From CAXDOZ01 sp963991145 (GTDB lineage: Bacteria; Bacteroidota; Bacteroidia; Chitinophagales; JABDMM01), in assembly GCA_963991145.1 (NCBI GenBank), contig CAXDOZ010000115.1:1-7788 (forward strand): a DNA stretch of 7,788 nt, read 5' to 3'. Of the stretch, positions 1-5,349 are shown in pieces; within the stretch, counting starts at the first letter, position 1, and every line of letters starts with the position of its first letter. The notes beneath the pieces are model-generated. The model did no database searches. It was not told the origin of the DNA and saw nothing but the letters and a program-made list of their open reading frames with translations. The translations under genes and the position numbers were made by a program.

Positions 1-369
1 TTGAAGAGCAGCGCTCAGAAACACCGGATAGGGCTCCTGTTCCAGGATCTCTGGATTCTTCGTAAACCAATAGTTTGCGTAGAGCCTTGATTTTAGAAGC
101 CCTACTAATCTCACTTTCGTGATAAATCTGCCAAAGGGGTTTAGCTGTGCTTCTTCATTTACCGACTCTAATAATTTCTCCAGCGGCTCTTCCCAATCGG
201 TCTCAGGTCCAAAATCCTGAAGTTTCGTTTCCTTTCGGGCGGCTTTGATCAGCTTGTCTTTAGTAAGGTCGATCTTTGTGCCTAAGGGATAAGTGAGTTG
301 CCAGCCGGCATTCACTATTTTGATAAGATCTGGTCGATTCTGGTATTCAGAGGATCGAACTATTCGCAT
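1..369 (-). CDS. Sulfotransferase family protein, N-terminal part (runs off left edge)
   Basis: Partial gene: 123 codons are open from an ATG at 369 to base 1, with the C-terminus outside the window. The visible part, ending '...KNPEILEQEPYPVFLSAALQ', resembles the N-terminal region of PAPS-dependent sulfotransferases (Sulfotransfer_3 type). It has the usual order: a helix 'LIKAARKET', the 'L-DFG' turn (DFG near residues 55-57), 'EPLEKLLESVNEEAQLNPFG', and then a basic helix before 'PEI'. In this family the PAPS-binding 'GLPRTGTT' loop follows shortly, so it should lie just beyond the edge. Such enzymes move sulfate from PAPS to a hydroxyl group; the acceptor cannot be told. The start is bounded by an in-frame stop at 394-396, which ends the upstream small gene only 24 bases away, so co-transcription is likely. 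The DUF1214 gene on the same strand may be a functional partner. Confidence 0.8.
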   Translation of the reverse strand, partial: MRIVRSSEYQNRPDLIKIVNAGWQLTYPLGTKIDLTKDKLIKAARKETKLQDFGPETDWEEPLEKLLESVNEEAQLNPFGRFITKVRLVGLLKSRLYANYWFTKNPEILEQEPYPVFLSAALQ

Positions 370-393
370 CCGTTTGTTTTTAATTTCATTTCG

Positions 394-579
394 CTACTTA
401 TCATCTCCCTCTTGTTCCTCATTCTTTTTGGCTTGTTGAGTTAAACCCGCTGAAATGGCAAGCCCAATTGCAACTCCCATTGCGACACCCATTGCAAGGT
501 TATCCATAGCAACTCCAATGGCTGATCCTATACCAGCACCTAAAGCTACTCCAAGAGGTATGTAGCGTTCTTTCTTCAT
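394..579 (-). CDS. Small glycine-zipper membrane protein
   Basis: A 61-residue peptide starting MKKERYIPLG. It holds two glycine- and alanine-rich hydrophobic segments (about residues 7-24 and 27-46) with GxxxG-like spacing, separated by a short 'MDN' turn, and ends in a charged tail (KKNEEQEGDDK). The pattern fits small glycine-zipper proteins of Bacteroidota that are thought to sit in the membrane as a helical hairpin; no biochemical role can be assigned. An upstream ATG at 606 would add MSHLPILVS. The inner ATG is preferred because MKK directly before the hydrophobic segment is the usual beginning, and a weak promoter-like pair (TTG at 609-611, TATCTTAG at 585-592 on the minus strand, 16 bases between) would put transcription start just ahead of it. 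The gene ends 24 bases before the sulfotransferase ATG. Confidence 0.65.
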   Translation of the reverse strand: MKKERYIPLGVALGAGIGSAIGVAMDNLAMGVAMGVAIGLAISAGLTQQAKKNEEQEGDDK

Positions 580-632
580 AGAAACTAAGATAGGAAGATG
601 TGACATCCCAACGAAGCTGCGCTTGTCGGGAC

Positions 633-656
633 ATGGGCGAATTGGCGAATTGGCGG
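633..656. repeat. Octamer tandem repeat, 3 units
   Basis: Three 8-bp units in a row: ATGGGCGA, ATTGGCGA, ATTGGCGG. They lie in the 167-base gap between the small membrane protein and the DUF2200 gene. The unit matches, in the same phase, the units found upstream of the DUF2200 gene (for example ATTGACAA and ACTGGCAA). Confidence 0.6.
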
Positions 657-714
657 ATATTGATTGTGCCGATGAGATAAGACAATCTCAAGTACCACCT
701 TGCACCAGCATCAA

Positions 715-746
715 TTATCCTATTACCCAATTACCGGATTATCACA
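715..746. repeat. Degenerate octamer array, 4 units, abutting the DUF2200 stop
   Basis: Four 8-bp units, each beginning TTA: TTATCCTA, TTACCCAA, TTACCGGA, TTATCACA. The next TTA in phase is the complement of the DUF2200 stop codon (747-749), so the array ends exactly at the gene border. Units are diverged from each other but keep the 8-base period and the pattern TTAyC--A. The rest of the gap (657-714) holds only a weak inverted repeat and no gene. Confidence 0.5.
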
Positions 747-1115
747 TTAACTGCGAAGCACCTTCTCCATCTTCCTTCCTTTCGCCAATTCATCCACTAG
801 CTTATCCAGATATCTAACCTGGCGAGTGATATCATTTGTGATTCCCTCTACGCGATAACCGCATATCACACCGGTGATCAATTTGGAGTTTGGATTAAGA
901 TCGCATTGCTCAAAGAAGTCCTTAAAGTTGATGTCAGAAACTGCCAGTTCCTGAATCTTGCTATTATCATACCCTGTAAGCCATTCGATCACCTGATCTA
1001 ACTCCTCTTTTGTTCTTCCCTTCTTCTCAACTTTATCAATGTAAAGAGGATAGATGGATGCAAAGGTCATCTTAGCCATTCTATCGTCGTGGTGAGATGT
1101 ATCTGTTTTTGCCAT
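747..1115 (-). CDS. DUF2200 family protein
   Basis: A 122-residue cytoplasmic protein recognised as DUF2200 over its whole length. Hallmarks are 'DRMAKMTFASIYPLYIDKVEKKGRTKEELDQVIEWLTGYD' cut here into its parts: RMAKMTFASIYP (12-23), KVEKKGRTKEEL (28-39) and VIEWLTGYD (42-50). These are followed by LITGVICGYRVE (79-90) and the basic C-terminal helix YLDKLVDELAKGRKMEKVLR (102-121). The length is normal for the family, and the ATG at 1115 gives the usual MAK start. The family is small, widespread and of unknown biochemical function; no catalytic motif is evident. It is flanked on both sides by octamer repeat arrays and appears to be a single-gene unit, with 136 bases separating it from the DUF1214 gene. 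Confidence 0.88.
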   Translation of the reverse strand: MAKTDTSHHDDRMAKMTFASIYPLYIDKVEKKGRTKEELDQVIEWLTGYDNSKIQELAVSDINFKDFFEQCDLNPNSKLITGVICGYRVEGITNDITRQVRYLDKLVDELAKGRKMEKVLRS

Positions 1116-1156
1116 GAGAGGGAGGTTTTATTACTATTTGAATTTCGGAGTTTTCA

Positions 1157-1196
1157 TTGAAAAATTAACAAACTGGCAAATTGACAAAATGACAAA
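1157..1196. repeat. Octamer tandem repeat, 5 units
   Basis: Five 8-bp units in strict phase: TTGAAAAA, TTAACAAA, CTGGCAAA, TTGACAAA, ATGACAAA, consensus TTGACAAA. The array lies in the 136-base gap upstream of the DUF2200 gene and downstream of the DUF1214 gene. Read on the minus strand it gives TTTGTCAA repeats, so a TTTG recurs every 8 bases; whether any serves as a -7 promoter core cannot be told. The remainder of the gap (1197-1251) shows nothing recognisable. Confidence 0.7.
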
Positions 1197-1251
1197 GGAC
1201 TTTCTGTCGAGAAAAGGTAGAAAACGATGAGCGCTGCACAGTCCCAACACA

Positions 1252-2442
1252 TTAAACCAGTTCATTCAACTTAACCACCTTACATTCCGGCTCAGGATTC
1301 TCTTCATGTGGCAGCACTGACCTATACCAACGCCAGCACATTGTGCCTTGATCATGTCCAGCCGTATCCAACCAATTTGTATTTGGAATCTTTGGATCCT
1401 TTGCTGAAACAATAACCTTAACCGTTCCATTCTCCTGCAAAACACCATTACCCTTATTCACGCAAATTTGGAAATAGCGATAATCCAGAGACTCCATCCA
1501 ATAGTTATTCAGTTGGAAATTCCAGTGATCACAGTCGGGAATGGTTGATTCCACAACCAATGCCTCATCCTCAGCTAATTGCCAGTAACTGTGATAATAG
1601 GTTATCGAGTTATCCCCTCCCGCATCATTCGAGACCTTAGGGTCGAATAGTGGAAGCTTATTGGCGTGTTTTGTAAATCCATTGGACCAGCGTGCAAAAA
1701 GATGTGAGGCACCTGCCACAAACAAGCCAGCCATATTCAGGCTATCATTTACATGCTCTGAAGTCAGATTGTCGGGATGTGGCTTGCCGTTTACCGTTTC
1801 CAACCTCGCTTCGATGGGCACTTCGGTATCACGGTGCATAAAGGTTTGACGAACCATCAATAAGCTCGTTTCATCTTCGATCTTGAGCCAATTCTTTCCT
1901 TTTTTCTCTTTGGATAAAGTGACCTCAAAAGACCCATCATCTTCCAAAACCAGATCAGTTCCTTCGAGAACATCGCATGGCTGGAGCCCACCTGAAGTTC
2001 CATAACTACCATTCTGGGTAAAGAAACCTACATAGTGGATTGAGTTTCTCTTTCCGATAATCTTGTATTCGTAGTCACCGCTGATCTTGGCATTTAAATA
2101 GTGATTGTCTGGATTATCTGCACCCATCTTGATCGTAGGACCAACCATGTGTCGAAGAATGGGGAAACCAGGATCACTAAATTCTAAAAAGCCTTCAAGG
2201 CCAGCACGTGTCAGCCTGCTCAAATATCTTAGGCCTTCGGCTTGATTAAAGGCATCCTGAGGTGCTGCACCGAAGTAAAGATTATTCCCTGCGGATTTTA
2301 GTGAATCGCAGAATTCGTTCCAGGCCTGATGTTCAATGATTCGCTGATCGATCTTATCTGCCGGGGTCTTCCCCTGTAGCTTCCAGATGATTTTTTTGAT
2401 CGATCCATAGAGGTTTAAGTAAGCGACGAGTATTTTACGCAT
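1252..2442 (-). CDS. DUF1214 domain protein
   Basis: A 396-residue protein with no clear signal peptide, although the first 20 residues (MRKILVAYLNLYGSIKKIIW) are hydrophobic and basic and could associate with the membrane. The C-terminal third fits DUF1214: 'YWQLAEDEALVVES' (286-299), 'WNFQLNNYWMESLDYRYF' (307-324), a short beta stretch 'GTVKVIVSAKDP' (339-350), 'NWLDTAGHDQGTMCWRWYRS' (356-375) and a proline-rich end. The N-terminal half has 'AEGLRYLSRL' (68-77) and 'GADNPDNHYLNAKISGDYEYKIIGKR' (107-132), also typical of longer DUF1214 proteins. The enzymatic role of the family is unknown. It shares its strand and neighbourhood with the partial sulfotransferase, a pairing I associate with sulfur or steroid and lipid modification loci only as inference. 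It is divergent from a Crp-type regulator 71 bases away, which is a plausible controller. Confidence 0.8.
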   Translation of the reverse strand: MRKILVAYLNLYGSIKKIIWKLQGKTPADKIDQRIIEHQAWNEFCDSLKSAGNNLYFGAAPQDAFNQAEGLRYLSRLTRAGLEGFLEFSDPGFPILRHMVGPTIKMGADNPDNHYLNAKISGDYEYKIIGKRNSIHYVGFFTQNGSYGTSGGLQPCDVLEGTDLVLEDDGSFEVTLSKEKKGKNWLKIEDETSLLMVRQTFMHRDTEVPIEARLETVNGKPHPDNLTSEHVNDSLNMAGLFVAGASHLFARWSNGFTKHANKLPLFDPKVSNDAGGDNSITYYHSYWQLAEDEALVVESTIPDCDHWNFQLNNYWMESLDYRYFQICVNKGNGVLQENGTVKVIVSAKDPKIPNTNWLDTAGHDQGTMCWRWYRSVLPHEENPEPECKVVKLNELV

Positions 2443-2513
2443 AAGAGCAATTTAAGGGATTGAACTTACGAAAAGATGGAATGCTTAATTATCGGATTAA
2501 CTATTTTCAGTCT

Positions 2514-3089
2514 ATGAAAGAAAAGCTACACAGCTTTATTAGTGGTTTCCAATTGTTAAGTCCTGAAGAGGTTGACATCATTGTAGAGAACACCAATATT
2601 CAGTCTTACCCAAAAGGTACTATTCTGCTCAAAGAAGGTCAGGTTTCTCAAAACTGCTATATGGTTATTGAGGGATTGGTTCGAGAGTATCGAATTGTGG
2701 ATGGAATTGAAAAGACCACGGCCTTCTATTCAGAGTTTCAACCAGTAAACTCTTACTCATCCTCTTCGAATAATACCCCGGCAAAGCATTTTTTAATTTG
2801 CGCAGAGGACTCGACCTTAACTCTAGGAACAGAGCAACTCGAGCAGGATATGATCAAAAGGATTCCAAGGCTTGAGACTGTAATTCGTCAGGAAGTAGAA
2901 AGAGTGACCGGACTATACCAGGATGAGCTATCCGATTTTATCACCTCAAGTCCTGAGCAGCGTTATCAAAAACTACTACAGGAAAGAAGCGAGCTGCTCA
3001 ACAGGGTTCCACAGCATCAGATCGCCAGTTATATTGGGGTTTCTCCTGAGCATTTAAGCCGCATTCGAAAGAAGCTGGCAAGTACTTAA
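2514..3089 (+). CDS. Crp/Fnr family transcriptional regulator
   Basis: A 191-residue regulator. An N-terminal cyclic-nucleotide-binding-type beta-roll (about 28-105; 'KGTILLKEGQVSQNCYMVIEGLVREYR' region) is followed by a long dimer helix (about 115-142) and a short helix-turn-helix (163-187; 'RVPQHQIASYIGVSPEHLSRIRKK' region). The recognition helix has E179-x-x-S182-R183, the spacing FNR uses to read TTGAT. The usual cAMP-phosphate motif (RxS with a preceding E) is not seen, so the ligand is unknown. Two cysteines (48, 96) do not fit an iron-sulfur cluster. The ATG at 2514 gives the family's normal length; upstream in-frame starts (TTG 2460, ATG 2481) add unusual residues. Its stop shares a TTAA with that of the convergent oxidoreductase gene, and it is divergent from the DUF1214 gene. 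No TTGAT-N4-ATCAA box is present in front of it. Confidence 0.85.
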   Translation: MKEKLHSFISGFQLLSPEEVDIIVENTNIQSYPKGTILLKEGQVSQNCYMVIEGLVREYRIVDGIEKTTAFYSEFQPVNSYSSSSNNTPAKHFLICAEDSTLTLGTEQLEQDMIKRIPRLETVIRQEVERVTGLYQDELSDFITSSPEQRYQKLLQERSELLNRVPQHQIASYIGVSPEHLSRIRKKLAST

Positions 3090-4060
3090 GCCACTTGTAA
3101 TACAAAGTTACCTCGCTTATGACCTGAGTCGATGATCTCATGAGCTTCAGCAACTTCTTCCATTGACCAAAGGCGGTCTATAGCAGGTCTAAGTTTTCCC
3201 TTCTCAATGATCTGCAAAACCTCTTCAAGGTCCTTTCTCAGATCATTGGCGTTCTTCAGTCCTGTGGCTGAGAATAATGCTCTTTTATCAGATATAAAAC
3301 TTGTTTTCAGAACAGACCACAGCATATTACCTCCAAGCACCGGTGAAAGGTATTCCCCATTTCTGGAAAGTACTTTTTTTGATTTGGTAAAGCTTGATTT
3401 GCCAACCGTATCGAAAATCACATCGTATTCATTCTGAGTTTCAGTAAAATCAATTTCGTGATAATCAATGCAATGATCTGCACCAAGAGATCGAACAAAA
3501 TCAAAATTCTTTCTACTACAAACTGCAGTGACATTTGCACCGAAGTACTTCGCAATCTGGATAGCAGCAGTACCGAGGCTTCCCGCTGCGCCATTGATCA
3601 ATACTCTATCACTTGAGGTGGTGAAATGGATGTTTCTAAGAAAGTTAAATGAGGTTAAGGGTCCATCGCAAAGCAAAGCCGCTTCTTCGAACTCAAGGAA
3701 ATCTGGCATGTCCATGAGGACTCCATCTTCACTGATCTTAAGGAATTCTGCATGAGCTCCAAAATCGGTAGAGGTTTCTCCAAATACGCGATCTCCGATA
3801 TTGAAATGGGTTACGTTCTCCCCTATCTCCATGATCACCCCGGCGAATCCAGTTCCGATCACATTCTTCTTCGGGCCGTTAAGGCCCAAAAATATACGCC
3901 CAAACTTTGGAGTACCCTGACGCATCATTGAATCTGCAGTTGTAATTGAGGAGGCATAGACTTTAACCAGGACTTCGTCCGGATTGATCTTTGGCTTCTT
4001 AACCTCACTTAAGGTCAAAACTTCTGGTGAACCGTAGTTGTGATATGTAATTGCTTTCAT
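3086..4060 (-). CDS. Zinc-independent medium-chain dehydrogenase/reductase (quinone oxidoreductase-like)
   Basis: A 324-residue NAD(P)H-dependent oxidoreductase of the MDR superfamily. The GroES-like N-terminal domain starts MKAITYHNYGSPEVL and contains 'DEVLVKVYASSITTADSMMRQG' (28-49) and 'GTGFAGVIMEIGENV' (69-83). The Rossmann domain has the glycine motif GAAGSLG (157-163), 'GANVTAVCSRKN' (174-185), 'LGADHCIDY' (192-200) and 'YDVIFDTVG' (212-220). The zinc-ligand cysteines and GHE motif of alcohol dehydrogenases are absent, so reduction of quinones, enones or similar compounds is more likely than alcohol oxidation. The start at 4060 matches the family; an earlier in-frame start at 4111 would overlap the promoter. 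It has a perfect TAnnTTTG -7 element and a perfect FNR-type box centred 33 bp further upstream, and is divergent from the second Crp-type regulator, which probably controls it. Confidence 0.88.
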   Translation of the reverse strand: MKAITYHNYGSPEVLTLSEVKKPKINPDEVLVKVYASSITTADSMMRQGTPKFGRIFLGLNGPKKNVIGTGFAGVIMEIGENVTHFNIGDRVFGETSTDFGAHAEFLKISEDGVLMDMPDFLEFEEAALLCDGPLTSFNFLRNIHFTTSSDRVLINGAAGSLGTAAIQIAKYFGANVTAVCSRKNFDFVRSLGADHCIDYHEIDFTETQNEYDVIFDTVGKSSFTKSKKVLSRNGEYLSPVLGGNMLWSVLKTSFISDKRALFSATGLKNANDLRKDLEEVLQIIEKGKLRPAIDRLWSMEEVAEAHEIIDSGHKRGNFVLQVA

Positions 4061-4070
4061 GGCTTTGTTT

Positions 4071-4085
4071 CTTTGTATCACAAAG
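4071..4085. promoter_or_regulatory. Palindrome at the predicted start of oxidoreductase transcription
   Basis: The sequence CTTTGT-ATC-ACAAAG is a perfect inverted repeat with 6-bp arms and a 3-bp spacer. It overlaps the last bases of the -7 element and the predicted start point, 11-25 bases before the oxidoreductase ATG. It could be a repressor operator or a short 5' hairpin; chance is possible in AT-rich DNA. Confidence 0.3.
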
Positions 4086-4088
4086 CTA
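4081..4088 (-). promoter_or_regulatory. -7 element (TAGCTTTG) of the oxidoreductase promoter
   Basis: On the minus strand the bases read TAGCTTTG, a perfect match to the Bacteroidota -7 consensus TAnnTTTG. Transcription would begin near 4077, giving a leader of about 17 bases. No TTG is found 17-23 bases upstream, so the promoter lacks a -33 element, consistent with dependence on an activator bound at the FNR-type box. Confidence 0.6.
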
Positions 4089-4110
4089 GATGGCCGTTCT
4101 CTTCCATACA

Positions 4111-4124
4111 TTGATATAAATCAA
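4111..4124. promoter_or_regulatory. FNR-type operator, perfect TTGAT-N4-ATCAA (box 1)
   Basis: TTGATATAAATCAA matches the FNR consensus at all ten fixed positions. It lies in the 91-base gap between the divergent oxidoreductase and Crp-type genes. Its centre (4117.5) is exactly 33 bp from the centre of the oxidoreductase -7 element, which puts it near -41 from the predicted start point, the class II activator position. For the regulator gene it lies 27 bases before the GTG. A weak -7 candidate there, TAAATTTC (4140-4147), would place the box over the -33 region, compatible with negative autoregulation. Confidence 0.7.
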
Positions 4125-4151
4125 TAAATGAGTTCTGCGTAAATTTCCACT

Positions 4152-4688
4152 GTGGCCTATTTATCAAGACTATTTCAGTTGCTATCTGAGGCAGATCTCT
4201 TTTCAAAGGAGATCTCGCTTGATCGAAATGAATTCCTAAAGGTGAAAGGGAATCATGAAGATCATATCTACTTTGTTAAATCCGGCAGTCTCAGAATTTA
4301 CATCGTGGATGAGGTAGAGGAGCATACCATTCGCTTTGGATATGAAGGGAACATGATCACTGCGCTTGATAGCTTTATTCATGGTGGGCCAACCGAGTTT
4401 TTCATTCAGGCTTTGAGAAAGACCGAGTTGCAGGCAGCCGATCGTGCTGCGTACCAAAAATTCATCAGGGAGGATAAAGAAGCCTCAGAACTCTGGAATG
4501 AAATGTTGATGCAGTTTGTGCTTGAGCAAATGGAAAGAGAAAAAGACCTCTTGATCTCATCTCCTCAAGAGCGTTATCGGAGGGTTTGGGAGCGGAGTCC
4601 AAAACTCTTTCAGGAGATCCCATCCAAATATATTGCCTCCTATTTACGAATGACTCCCGAGACCCTATCCCGGATCCGGAAATCTTGA
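4152..4688 (+). CDS. Cysteine-free Crp/Fnr family transcriptional regulator
   Basis: A 178-residue regulator with a GTG start; an in-frame TAA at 4140-4142 leaves no ATG alternative, and the length is slightly short for the family. The beta-roll sensor spans about residues 20-95 ('DHIYFVKSGSLRIYIVDE' at 37-54, 'IRFGYEGNMITALDSFIHGG' at 60-79), the dimer helix about 105-135, and the helix-turn-helix 155-178. The recognition helix TPETLSRIRKS carries E170, S173 and R174, equivalent to E209, S212 and R213 with which E. coli FNR contacts TTGAT. The protein has no cysteine at all, so it cannot hold an FNR iron-sulfur cluster; its signal is unknown, and no cAMP-binding arginine-serine pair is obvious. 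Perfect FNR-type boxes lie in both flanking gaps, so it is the prime candidate to bind them. It resembles the regulator at 2514-3089 but is clearly diverged. Confidence 0.85.
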   Translation: MAYLSRLFQLLSEADLFSKEISLDRNEFLKVKGNHEDHIYFVKSGSLRIYIVDEVEEHTIRFGYEGNMITALDSFIHGGPTEFFIQALRKTELQAADRAAYQKFIREDKEASELWNEMLMQFVLEQMEREKDLLISSPQERYRRVWERSPKLFQEIPSKYIASYLRMTPETLSRIRKS

Positions 4689-4698
4689 TTTGAATCAA
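4685..4698. promoter_or_regulatory. FNR-type operator, perfect TTGAT-N4-ATCAA (box 2)
   Basis: TTGATTTGAATCAA is a second perfect match to the FNR consensus and overlaps the regulator's own TGA stop (4686-4688). Read toward the DinB gene, it is TTGATTTGAATCAATG. Box 1 read toward the oxidoreductase is TTGATTTATATCAATG, identical at 14 of 16 positions. Its centre (4691.5) is again exactly 33 bp upstream of the centre of a -7-like element. Confidence 0.7.
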
Positions 4699-4720
4699 TG
4701 CCCAGGAATTTGGCAGGGCT

Positions 4721-4728
4721 GAACTTTG
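4721..4728 (+). promoter_or_regulatory. -7-like element (GAACTTTG) of the DinB-fold gene promoter
   Basis: GAACTTTG matches TAnnTTTG except for the first base. It lies 18 bases before the ATG at 4747. No TTG occurs at -33 spacing. The 22-base gap between box 2 and this element equals the gap in the oxidoreductase promoter, which is the main support for the call. Confidence 0.45.
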
Positions 4729-4746
4729 CTTTCAAAATTAAAAACC

Positions 4747-5298
4747 ATGAAAGCACAGACATTAATTTCAAATCTTACTGAAGAGACAAAAAACCAGATC
4801 AACCGGGTAAACCGATTTAATTTTCTGAGTGATGAGGTCTTGCTTTATCGCAGCTCAGAGGATAGCTGGAATATTCTGGAATGCATGGAGCACCTGAATA
4901 TGTACTCTAAGTTCTATGTCCCCGCAATACAAAAACAGATCAGTAATTCTAATGTCCCGCCAGCAATAGAGTTTAAATCAGGTTGGCTTGGGAACTACTT
5001 TGCAAACTCAATGCTACCGGGTGTAAAGCCCATGAAGACCTTCAAGGAGAAAAATCCTTTGGGAATGAATCTGGACAGAAGAGTTATTGAAGAATTCCTT
5101 CAGTATGAAAATGCAATGGTAGAGTTGTTGCACAAGGCAAGAGCTAAGAATCTCAACACGGTAAAGGTTCCAATCACCATATCAAGATTTGTTAAGATCA
5201 GGCTTGGAGATACTTTCAGATTTGTACTCAATCACAATGAGCGACATATCGTTCAGGCTGAAAGAGTTGCTCAATCCATACCAAGTTTTAGCCAATAG
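4747..5298 (+). CDS. DinB family (DinB-like superfamily) metal-binding protein
   Basis: A 183-residue four-helix-bundle protein of the DinB/YfiT-type superfamily. The diagnostic parts are 'DSWNILECMEHLNMY' (39-53), a mid-region 'FKSGWLGNYFANSMLPG' (76-92) followed by 'KNPLG', and the C-terminal 'FRFVLNHNERHIVQAERV' (157-174). H49, H163 and H167 are in the places of the three-histidine metal site, so it should bind a divalent metal. In the superfamily such proteins act as thiol-dependent transferases or stress-related hydrolases, but the reaction of this one is unknown. The ATG at 4747 is chosen; an in-frame TTG at 4726 lies inside the predicted -7 element. It follows the second Crp-type regulator by 58 bases and has its own probable promoter with a perfect FNR-type box, so it is likely a target of that regulator. 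Confidence 0.85.
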   Translation: MKAQTLISNLTEETKNQINRVNRFNFLSDEVLLYRSSEDSWNILECMEHLNMYSKFYVPAIQKQISNSNVPPAIEFKSGWLGNYFANSMLPGVKPMKTFKEKNPLGMNLDRRVIEEFLQYENAMVELLHKARAKNLNTVKVPITISRFVKIRLGDTFRFVLNHNERHIVQAERVAQSIPSFSQ

Positions 5299-5319
5299 TT
5301 TATTGCAATCAGTTTTCGA

Positions 5320-5341
5320 TATATTTGGAATAATCCAAATA
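5320..5341 (+). promoter_or_regulatory. -7 element overlapped by a 20-bp palindrome
   Basis: TATATTTG (5320-5327) is a perfect TAnnTTTG -7 element. It is overlapped by the inverted repeat TATTTGGA-ATAA-TCCAAATA (5322-5341; 8-bp arms, 4-bp spacer), which ends 8 bases before the ATG of the membrane protein gene. The symmetry and 4-base centre resemble a dimeric regulator site that would cover the start of transcription, as a repressor operator would. There is no T-run after it, so a terminator for the DinB-fold gene is less likely. Confidence 0.45.
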
Positions 5342-5349
5342 CATCTGGA

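Noticed and set aside
673..690. Inverted repeat TGAGAT-N6-ATCTCA downstream of the DUF2200 gene, as a terminator
   Set aside because: The stem is only 6 bp, is AT-rich and is not followed by a T-run on the minus strand.
623..817. Plus-strand reading frame across the gap and the end of the DUF2200 gene
   Set aside because: Low-complexity, proline-rich translation caused by the octamer repeats, with no family features; it overlaps a well-supported gene on the other strand.
2485..2500. Inverted repeat TTAAT-N6-ATTAA between the DUF1214 and first regulator genes, as an operator
   Set aside because: The arms are 5 bp, all A and T, and do not match the FNR-type pattern or spacing; too weak to call.
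4701..4720. Possible GCCC/GGGC hairpin after the second regulator, as its terminator
   Set aside because: A 4-bp stem with a 12-base loop and no T-run; it falls in the spacer between box 2 and the -7 element.
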